A stretch of 13,425 nt of DNA from Candidatus Peregrinibacteria bacterium CG_4_10_14_0_2_um_filter_43_11. Its GTDB lineage: Bacteria; Patescibacteriota; Gracilibacteria; UM-FILTER-43-11. Below the pieces are notes generated by a model. The model was not told the origin of the DNA, did no database searches, and was given only the letters and a program-made list of their open reading frames with translations. Location of the stretch: positions 1 through 13,425 of the forward strand of contig PFOK01000119.1 of NCBI GenBank assembly GCA_002792495.1, in the 5' to 3' direction. The stretch's first letter is position 1. The number at the start of each line of letters is the position of its first letter. The position numbers and the translations under genes are program-made. Below, in pieces: positions 6,745 through 12,049 of the stretch.

Positions 6745-7903
6745 ATTTCTACGTTTCGCTTTCTTTTTTATCGCCTTTTTGCTGGCTTTTCAGCTATTAA
6801 ATGGCAGCAAAAACAAAGAAAACACAACAGACGATGTCGTGCTGGCCATTAAATCTAAAATCACCATCGGAAAAGAGGTGGAAGTACGAATCACCAATCG
6901 TACGGAAGCCCCGATAACCATCGAAAATAAGTGCCCTAAAAACCCGTTAACGGTGGAGCGCTATGAAAATGGGGAATGGCTGGCAAAAGACGTGACTATT
7001 GAAGAAGATCAATGTTCCAACAGTGGAGACATCTTAATAGAACCCCGTAAAACACAAATCGTGCGTTACGGCGCCTGGAATCATGAGCTTTTTGGTGAAG
7101 CGGGAAAATACAGGATCAGTCTAAAGACGATATTAAATGAGAAGGAAAAAGCGTTCTCAGGAGAATTCGAAATAGCTCCCCCAGGTGTGCTAAGCAAGGG
7201 GTGGCATTATCTTTTTTACCGTCCTATTTTTAACACACTGGTCTTCCTGATTTCGATCATCCCGGGACACAGCTTAGGATGGGCAATCATTCTTTTGACC
7301 TTAATCATTAAATTGGTCTTACTTGGGCCAAACCAAAAAGCATTAAGAGCCCAAAAACTGATGCAAAAAATCCAGCCTCAACTGGACGCGCTTAAAACAA
7401 AGTATAAAAACGACTCTCAAAAACTCGCCCAAGAAACCATGGCAGTTTGGAAAAAATACAAAGTCAGCCCAATGAGTAGTTGCCTACCCATGATCATTCA
7501 GTTCCCTATTTTGATCGCCCTATTTTATGTAGTAAAAGATGGTTTTGATAATATCGACCCAAATTTGCTTTATGACAATCTAAAGAATTTCGATGCTCGC
7601 TCCATCAATGTAATGTTTTTGGGTCTTATGGATCTAACACAAAAAAACATCATTGTTCTTCCCGTCTTTGTTGGAGGACTGCAATTCCTGCAAATGCACC
7701 TAACCTTCGCAAAGAACAAAGGCGCTACGCAAAAAAACACGGCCAGCCCCATGCCGATGATGAATCAGATGATGAAATATTTTATGCCTATTATGATCGC
7801 GGTGTTTACAGCCAGCCTACCTGCTGCCGTTGGTTTTTATTGGGGAACCTCAACCTTATTTGGAGTTATCCAGCAAATCGTTGTCAACAAATCAAAGGAT
7901 TGA
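6734..7903 (+). CDS. yidC: Membrane protein insertase YidC/Oxa1 with an extra N-terminal beta domain
   Basis: A 389-residue insertase that places proteins into the cytoplasmic membrane, alone or with SecYEG. A first membrane segment (about 5-22) is followed by a ~125-residue extracytoplasmic region, then the five-helix core from about 160 to the end: TM near 165-177, LGWAIILLTLIIKLVLL near 181-197, the cytoplasmic helical hairpin QKIQPQLDALKTKY (211-224), MSSCLPMIIQFPILIALF (247-264), and two C-terminal helices ending GFYWGTSTLFGVIQQI. Residue 193 is Lys where E. coli and Bacillus YidC have the groove Arg; the positive charge is kept. The region 30-150 (VEVRITNRTEAPITIE, then GEAGKYRISLK) reads like an Ig-like or BsuPI-like beta sandwich, much smaller than the Gram-negative P1 domain. 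Ends in TGA. Confidence 0.93.
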   Translation: MQNRFLRFAFFFIAFLLAFQLLNGSKNKENTTDDVVLAIKSKITIGKEVEVRITNRTEAPITIENKCPKNPLTVERYENGEWLAKDVTIEEDQCSNSGDILIEPRKTQIVRYGAWNHELFGEAGKYRISLKTILNEKEKAFSGEFEIAPPGVLSKGWHYLFYRPIFNTLVFLISIIPGHSLGWAIILLTLIIKLVLLGPNQKALRAQKLMQKIQPQLDALKTKYKNDSQKLAQETMAVWKKYKVSPMSSCLPMIIQFPILIALFYVVKDGFDNIDPNLLYDNLKNFDARSINVMFLGLMDLTQKNIIVLPVFVGGLQFLQMHLTFAKNKGATQKNTASPMPMMNQMMKYFMPIMIAVFTASLPAAVGFYWGTSTLFGVIQQIVVNKSKD

Positions 7904-7994
7904 TTTGCTCCAAAGTTATTTTCCGATTAGAATTGGTAAGGTCGCCACATCAAACCTAGAAAAACCTATTGCTTAAAATTTAAAATTCAATTGT

Positions 7995-8456
7995 ATGGAC
8001 TTAGTCATTAAAGAAACTCTTGAAAAACTTTTGGAAGTATTGAAACTTTCTTTTGTGGGCGTAAAAGTAGTAAAAGAAGATGAAAATGCTTATTGCGCTC
8101 AAATCGAAACGGAAAACTCGAGCCTTTTGATCGGATGGCACGGCGAAACACTTGCCGCATTACAACATTTGTTAAAATGCCTACTCTGGAAAGGCGGACT
8201 CGATAGCAAAGTTCAGGTCATCGTGGATGTGGATCACTACAAACGCCGCCAGGAAGAAAGTGTGATTCGCTTGGCCGAACGCAAGGCAGAAATGGCCATT
8301 CAAAGTCAAAAAGAGGTACTACTTCCTCCGATGAGCTCTTATTTTAGACGCAAGGTTCACCTTTATCTCGCCAGTGCCCAGCAATACAAAGATGCTGTGA
8401 TCACGGAAAGTACCGGCCAAGGCGAAGACCGTCAAATCAAAATCATCCCCAAGTAG
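7995..8456 (+). CDS. jag: KH/R3H RNA-binding protein Jag (KhpB/EloR type)
   Basis: A 153-residue cytoplasmic RNA-binding protein. The KH domain spans about 15-85 with the loop IGWHG at 46-50 and ETLAALQHLL after it. The R3H domain follows, with the R-x3-H motif at R118/H122 in FRRKVHLYL and the ending ITESTGQGEDRQIKI. The separate N-terminal Jag-N domain of Firmicutes proteins is absent. In other bacteria the protein binds many RNAs and influences cell elongation and division, and its gene regularly follows yidC, as here (91 bp apart). Ends in TAG. No Shine-Dalgarno motif. Confidence 0.92.
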   Translation: MDLVIKETLEKLLEVLKLSFVGVKVVKEDENAYCAQIETENSSLLIGWHGETLAALQHLLKCLLWKGGLDSKVQVIVDVDHYKRRQEESVIRLAERKAEMAIQSQKEVLLPPMSSYFRRKVHLYLASAQQYKDAVITESTGQGEDRQIKIIPK

Positions 8457-8511
8457 ATCTTTTCTTGAAGTAACGACTCTACCTACCCCAAACGCGTAAT
8501 CATAGGGGCTT

Positions 8512-8540
8512 TTGAGCAAAATAAAAAATTGTGGTAAAAT
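8512..8540 (+). promoter_or_regulatory. Promoter of the Tam41-like gene
   Basis: TTGAGC (8512-8517) and TAAAAT (8535-8540) are 17 bp apart. The start would be near 8547, with a leader of about 20 nt. This separates the Tam41-like gene from the jag operon. Confidence 0.6.
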
Positions 8541-8566
8541 GCTCCCCAAATTTAATTTTTTAAATC

Positions 8567-9277
8567 ATGGCACTTTCTGTAGATTCTCCTTTCGACAACA
8601 AAGCATTACAAAGCTATTTTCATGATCCTAATTTTCTGGCTGTTTACGGATCACGCGTTTTTCAGCAAACAGGCGTCGATTCAAGCAGATCAATCGTGGA
8701 TTTAATAGTCGGGATCAGAAGTACCAGGGAATGGCACAGAAAAAACCTGGCAGAACATCCTCAGGACTACACCGTTCCTGAAAAGAAATTGGGGTTATAT
8801 TTGATGAAATGGATTCAGTACCAAGGAGGAGGAATAAACTACCGGGCTCGTGTTTCCGTTCAGGATCAACTGGTTAAATACGGAACGATCTCGCGCGAAG
8901 ACTTACTCCGAGATCTTAGAGAATGGGAGATGCTGTATGTAGCAGGACGACTGCAAAAACCGACTTTGATCGTAAAATCGGATCCGGAAATAGAGGGAGC
9001 CATGCAACTGAACTTAATGCATGCTCTTCGTGCGGCTCTTTTAACATTGCCAAGTCATTTCACGGAAAAGGAACTTTATGAAACGATTACGGGATTCTCT
9101 TATAGGGGAGATGTGCGAATGTGGGTGAGCGAAGATCCAAAAAAAGTGGAACGGATTGTAGGGGGAAGTCTGGAACACTTTAAAACCCTGTACCGTGGAG
9201 CGATAGAAAGAAGAAGTGATGTACTGACCACATTAAGTGAAGGTAGATTCGAACAAGACATTAGCCCGGAAGCTTAG
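8567..9277 (+). CDS. tam41: Tam41-type CDP-diacylglycerol synthase (phosphatidate cytidylyltransferase), cut short by an in-frame TAG
   Basis: A 236-residue product matching the N-terminal two thirds of Tam41/MMP37, the peripheral mitochondrial enzyme that makes CDP-diacylglycerol from CTP and phosphatidic acid for cardiolipin. It is unrelated to the integral-membrane CdsA of most bacteria. Visible marks: nucleotidyltransferase motif AVYGSRVFQQ (25-34), Asp45 in VDLIVGI, EWHRKN (55-60), KYGTIS (104-109), LYVAGRLQKP (123-132) and FSYRGDVRMWVSEDPKKV (177-194). These align closely with eukaryotic Tam41 as I remember it. The frame stops at TAG 9275-9277 just after DISPEA, but the next codons in the same frame continue the family (see the next entry). 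It has its own promoter, no Shine-Dalgarno motif, and lies between jag and rnc. Homology is strong; function of the shortened product is doubtful. Confidence 0.88.
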   Translation: MALSVDSPFDNKALQSYFHDPNFLAVYGSRVFQQTGVDSSRSIVDLIVGIRSTREWHRKNLAEHPQDYTVPEKKLGLYLMKWIQYQGGGINYRARVSVQDQLVKYGTISREDLLRDLREWEMLYVAGRLQKPTLIVKSDPEIEGAMQLNLMHALRAALLTLPSHFTEKELYETITGFSYRGDVRMWVSEDPKKVERIVGGSLEHFKTLYRGAIERRSDVLTTLSEGRFEQDISPEA

Positions 9278-9494
9278 GCGGCAATGTGGACAGAATTACC
9301 AAAAAGACTAAAAGAAAAAGCAAATCTGCCTTCTGATTGTGACACAGAAAGCGAACTGGTATGCCTACCTACTGCGGTACAACGGGGCATCACAGGTATT
9401 GTCAGAAGACCAAGCATCATTCAGCCCCTACACAGCGGGAATAGGTGGAATCCACTATGCGGCAAGCAAAATAAGAAAAAAACTACCATTTTAA
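9278..9494 (+). pseudogene. Displaced C-terminal part of the Tam41-like gene (after an in-frame stop, with a frameshift)
   Basis: Directly after the TAG the same frame reads AAMWTELPKRLKEKA, then VQRGITGIVRRPSIIQP. Eukaryotic Tam41 has, from memory, the same spacing from S-P-E to L-P-K and the same (V)R-G-(I/L)-x-x-IVR-x-S-I-x-Q block. After the CCCC run at 9425-9428 homology continues in another frame as YTAGIGGIHYAASKIRKKLPF (shown here as YTAGIGGIHYAAS then KIRKKLPF), ending at TAA 9492-9494; family members end with a TAG-x-x-x-S/G pattern and a Lys-rich tail. The gap between Q and TAG is about four residues shorter than in the human protein, which suits a small deletion of about 11 bp. 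The end overlaps the convergent rnc gene by 12 bp. An ATG at 9284 could restart translation, but the frameshift would still break it. Confidence 0.72.
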
Positions 9495-10163
9495 ACGTTC
9501 AAGTGCGTCTTCCGCGGCTTTTTGCTCAGCGATTTGTTTACTGCCGCCACTCCCCTTACCCACCATTCGTTCATTGATATACGCCCCCATAGAGAATATT
9601 TTATTGTGATCGGGACCTTCTTCGTGAATCAATTCATAATTGGGGGTCACTCCGACTTTTTCTTGAACGATCTCCTGAAATTTGGTCTTGGCATCGATGT
9701 GTGAACCGGTTTCCAGAATATCTTCCAGATGAACCAACAGAAATTTGACAATAAAATCACGCGCTTTTTCGTAGCCCAATTCAAGATAAATCACACCGAT
9801 CAACGCCTCAAAAGTATTGGCCAAAAGATAGTCCTTTTCGCGTCCGCCCGATTTTTCTTCCCCGTGACTTAAAAAAAGATACTGCCCCAACTCAAGATCA
9901 CGGGAAACCTTGGCAAGCATTTCTCTTTTGACCAGAGCCGCACGCCAGTTTGTTAAATCACCTTCCGAATTGGGGTAATGGGTATAAAGGTATTCAGTCA
10001 CCACCAATTCCAAAATCGCGTCTCCCAAAAATTCCAGACGTTCATTATGACTAAGCTCACTATCTTTATGTTCGTTCAGATAAGAACGATGAACAAAAGC
10101 CATACGGAGCAAGTGCCAGTCTTCGAAATGCAAACCTATTTTTTCTTCGAGTTTTTTGTACAT
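9483..10163 (-). CDS. rnc: Ribonuclease III
   Basis: A 226-residue double-strand-specific endoribonuclease that processes rRNA precursors and other structured RNAs as a homodimer. The catalytic domain has HRSYLNEH near 26-33, the signature ERLEFLGDAILELV (E and D metal ligands) near 41-54, and NTFEALIGVIYLELG with the second acidic pair. A dsRNA-binding domain (about 150-224) follows, with TKFQEIVQEK at its start and GSGGSKQIAEQKAAEDAL at its end. I take the ATG at 10161-10163; an in-frame TTG two codons earlier is possible but less likely. It is third in a minus-strand operon after nusB, separated by 114 bp holding palindromic repeats. Convergent with the Tam41-like gene. Confidence 0.95.
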   Translation of the reverse strand: MYKKLEEKIGLHFEDWHLLRMAFVHRSYLNEHKDSELSHNERLEFLGDAILELVVTEYLYTHYPNSEGDLTNWRAALVKREMLAKVSRDLELGQYLFLSHGEEKSGGREKDYLLANTFEALIGVIYLELGYEKARDFIVKFLLVHLEDILETGSHIDAKTKFQEIVQEKVGVTPNYELIHEEGPDHNKIFSMGAYINERMVGKGSGGSKQIAEQKAAEDALERLKW

Positions 10164-10170
10164 AATCAAG

Positions 10171-10258
10171 TAGGATCAATGGGATTAACAGGATCAAATG
10201 AGATGCGGATTAGGATATCCCATTGATCATATTGATCCTAACCCATCCCATTAATCCC
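10171..10258. repeat. Cluster of inverted GGATCAAT/ATTGATCC repeats between nusB and rnc
   Basis: Three perfect inverted pairs nest in 88 bp: TAGGATCAAT (10171-10180) with ATTGATCCTA (10231-10240); GATCAATGGG (10174-10183) with CCCATTGATC (10219-10228); and GGGATTAA (10181-10188) with TTAATCCC (10251-10258). GGATCAA occurs again at 10191-10197. The words belong to the same family as the array after the S23 gene. In the nusB-rnc transcript they could fold into alternative hairpins. No coding content. Confidence 0.65.
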
Positions 10259-10277
10259 GGCAAGAGTATCAACATTT

Positions 10278-10700
10278 TCACTTTTTCTCAACCGTTTCAT
10301 CGTGTGCTACCGCGTTAAGAACGCCATTTACAAATTTACCGCTATTGTCGTCGCCATAAACTTTAGCCATTTCAATCGCTTCATTAATAGCCACATTGGT
10401 GGGAACGTCTTTCTCCGGATCAATCAATTCGGAAATGCCAAGAAACAAAATAGACCGCTCCACCGGGTTCATCTTGGAAACAGGCCATTCCGGAGCGTGT
10501 TTTTTAATCAGCGCTAAAACAACGGGGTGATGAGCTAAAACTTTTTTAGCCAAGTTCCCGGGAAAGTCCGGATCGCTAATCTTATTACCGTATTCCGCGA
10601 GGTTATAATCGAGAATCTCAAAAAAATCACCGCCACGCGCCTCGTATTCAAAGAAACTTTGCATAACAATCACGCGTGATAGGTGTCTCCAGCTCGCCAT
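10278..10700 (-). CDS. nusB: Transcription antitermination factor NusB
   Basis: A 140-residue all-helical protein that, with NusE (S10), binds boxA RNA in rRNA leaders to prevent early termination. The start SRVIVMQSFFEYE (8-20) matches the R-x-x-A-(M/L)-Q-x-L-(Y/F)-x-x-E opening of the family; the second half has MNPVERSILFLGISELI near 79-95, the hallmark VAINEAIEMAKVYG near 105-118 and KFVNGVLNAV near 123-132. Length and motif order are normal. It lies 32 bp after the small basic protein gene and before rnc, a sensible pairing since both act on rRNA transcripts. Ends in TGA. Confidence 0.95.
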   Translation of the reverse strand: MASWRHLSRVIVMQSFFEYEARGGDFFEILDYNLAEYGNKISDPDFPGNLAKKVLAHHPVVLALIKKHAPEWPVSKMNPVERSILFLGISELIDPEKDVPTNVAINEAIEMAKVYGDDNSGKFVNGVLNAVAHDETVEKK

Positions 10701-10732
10701 AATTTTAAAATGAAAAACAAAAAGACTTAGAG

Positions 10733-10924
10733 TTAAGCCTTGATCTTAGTAACGTTACTACTAATCTTGGGTTCGAGATCTGTAAGCTTCCCGGTTTTAT
10801 CCAACTTTTTCATAAAATCAACCATACCCATCAATTTCTTTTGAGCCCTCTTTTGAAATTCTTTGTAACGACGGGAACTTTGTGACCTTGCTTGTCTTTT
10901 TTTGGGAGTAGATCTTTTAGCCAT
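10733..10924 (-). CDS. Small basic protein, probably a Cys-free bL32-like ribosomal protein
   Basis: A 63-residue protein with 20 Lys/Arg. The opening TPKKRQARSQSSRRYKEF (6-23) resembles the bL32 pattern V-P-K-K/R-R-x-S-x-S-x-x-x-R-R, and LDKTGKL (41-47) could stand for the CxxTGE loop of zinc-less bL32. None of the four zinc Cys nor the L-P-H motif is present, so bL32 is only probable; a divergent bS20 or another RNA-binding protein is the alternative. First gene of the operon with nusB and rnc, where bL32 would be natural. No Shine-Dalgarno motif. Confidence 0.75.
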   Translation of the reverse strand: MAKRSTPKKRQARSQSSRRYKEFQKRAQKKLMGMVDFMKKLDKTGKLTDLEPKISSNVTKIKA

Positions 10925-10954
10925 AAGTGAAAGTATTTTTATAAGCCAGAGTAA

Positions 10955-10981
10955 TTTATACCACTTTTAGCGGGATTGCAA
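10955..10981 (-). promoter_or_regulatory. Candidate promoter of the bL32-like/nusB/rnc operon
   Basis: On minus, TTGCAA (10976-10981) precedes TATAAA (10955-10960) by 15 bp; reading the -10 two bases later as TAAATT gives 17 bp. The site is about 30 bp before the ATG. The boxes are reasonable, the spacing ambiguous. Confidence 0.4.
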
Positions 10982-10997
10982 CCTTTTTTCATCATTC

Positions 10998-11069
10998 AAT
11001 CAGTTATTATTAGAATAATAAATTACGATTCAATTGTTTTCATGATCTTTGAACTCGTGATAACTGATT
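10998..11069. promoter_or_regulatory. Long dyad with an internal palindrome in the divergent promoter region
   Basis: AATCAGTTAT (10998-11007) and ATAACTGATT (11060-11069) are perfect inverted copies 52 bp apart. Inside the left arm begins a perfect 18-bp palindrome, TTATTATT-AG-AATAATAA (11004-11021). The pair lies just upstream of the -35 of the pilin-module operon and behind the operon on minus. Binding of a dimeric regulator with looping, or an extruded or transcribed hairpin, are possibilities; none is shown. Confidence 0.5.
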
Positions 11070-11077
11070 TTGAAAAG

Positions 11078-11106
11078 TTGTACGTAAAAGTGCTTTCTGA
11101 TACAAT
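11078..11106 (+). promoter_or_regulatory. Promoter of the triple-pilin operon
   Basis: TTGTAC (11078-11083) and TACAAT (11101-11106) are 17 bp apart. The start would be near 11113, leaving about 15 nt before the ATG at 11128 and no room for a normally placed Shine-Dalgarno site. Confidence 0.65.
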
Positions 11107-11127
11107 ACAGGCAAATAAAAAAACAAC

Positions 11128-12045
11128 ATGTCAAAAAAAGTCAAATCCCTTGCAAAGCACCTCGGTTTAACAGGCTTGTTTTGTTGCGGACTATTTATGG
11201 TATTGACTGTAAATGCGTACGCACAAGGCGCATTAGGAAATAACTGGTCGCAATTTTTGGGCGGGCTCCCCAACTTTCCCGGTGCGGAAGGAATTGCCGG
11301 CGAAGACTTAGCCATCAATTTCATTAGAAACGGCATTCGGATTCTTGAATATGTGATTGGTGGAATCGCCGCTATTTTTGGTATCATTGCCGGCATGCAG
11401 TTTATTTTTTCCGGAGGAAAGGAAGAGTCAATCACCAAACAGAAAAAGGTCTTTGTTTCGATGTTCATCGCGTTCGTCTTACTTATGGTTGCAGAACAAA
11501 TCGCCAATATCTTCAATCCGGAAACCTCCACAGCAAAAGCCCTGATTGATTTTAGCGCGGCAAACGATCAACTACGCGACATCGCGAATTACATCAAATG
11601 GCTTTTTGGCTCAGCGATTGTTTTAATCATGGTGATTACGGGAATCCAACTCATTGTCAGTGACGCTCAGGAGGAAACCTTAACCAAGGCTAAAAAACAT
11701 TTACTGTGGAGCGGAATAGGCATGCTTGTCATGCTACTTGCCGACAACATCATAAACGCGATTTATGTGATCAACGAAACCACGCAAGAAATCGTTCCTG
11801 GAGATGTTAAAACAATAACGGAAGAAGTCGTGGGAATCATTCGGTTGATTTTGGTATTCCTGGGACCGATCACCGTGTTATTCACCCTATACGCCGGATT
11901 TTTACTGTCCATTTCCATGGATGCTGAAGAGAAAAGCGCCAAAGCCAAAAAGATGATCACCGCCGGCATAGTGGGTATAGTGGTTGTTTACAGCGCTTAC
12001 GCCATTGTGAATACCATCATTTCCGCTCCGGAACTCACCCTATAA
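11128..12045 (+). CDS. Secreted/membrane protein of three tandem VirB2/TrbC-like pilin modules (A)
   Basis: A 305-residue protein with a likely signal peptide (1-32, ending VNAYAQ) and six further membrane segments arranged as three copies of one module: a hydrophobic helix, a short polar loop with acidic residues and KK, and a second hydrophobic helix. Module 1 spans about 68-130 (IIAGMQFIFSGGKEES, TKQKK), module 2 about 147-214 (VITGIQLIVSDAQEET, TKAKK), module 3 about 233-299 (LYAGFLLSISMDAEEK, AKAKK). Single modules of this shape occur in type IV secretion pilins (VirB2/TrbC type) and in pilin-like proteins common in CPR genomes. No secretion ATPase is in the window. Likely an envelope component of a secretion, uptake or surface-fibre apparatus; that role is inference. 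First of two genes, with its own promoter and no Shine-Dalgarno motif. Confidence 0.8.
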   Translation: MSKKVKSLAKHLGLTGLFCCGLFMVLTVNAYAQGALGNNWSQFLGGLPNFPGAEGIAGEDLAINFIRNGIRILEYVIGGIAAIFGIIAGMQFIFSGGKEESITKQKKVFVSMFIAFVLLMVAEQIANIFNPETSTAKALIDFSAANDQLRDIANYIKWLFGSAIVLIMVITGIQLIVSDAQEETLTKAKKHLLWSGIGMLVMLLADNIINAIYVINETTQEIVPGDVKTITEEVVGIIRLILVFLGPITVLFTLYAGFLLSISMDAEEKSAKAKKMITAGIVGIVVVYSAYAIVNTIISAPELTL

Positions 12046-12049
12046 AACC

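Noticed and set aside
8487..8512. CCCC/GGGG hairpin followed by CTTTT as a jag terminator
   Set aside because: Only about 4-5 pairs with a loop of some 15 nt; not stable enough to call.
9275..9277. TAG as a recoded sense codon
   Set aside because: rnpA, jag, rnc and the ABC gene all end normally at TAG, so general recoding is excluded; only local read-through remains possible.
9342..9428. Open stretch in the frame of the final Tam41 segment, reading back through WYAYLLRYNG
   Set aside because: It has no stop, but the other frame carries the conserved VQRGITGIVRRPSIIQ block, so this is the shadow frame; the frame change is placed at the CCCC run instead.
10164..10169. TTG start two codons upstream for rnc
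   Set aside because: The ATG at 10161-10163 gives a family-typical start and all other genes here use ATG.
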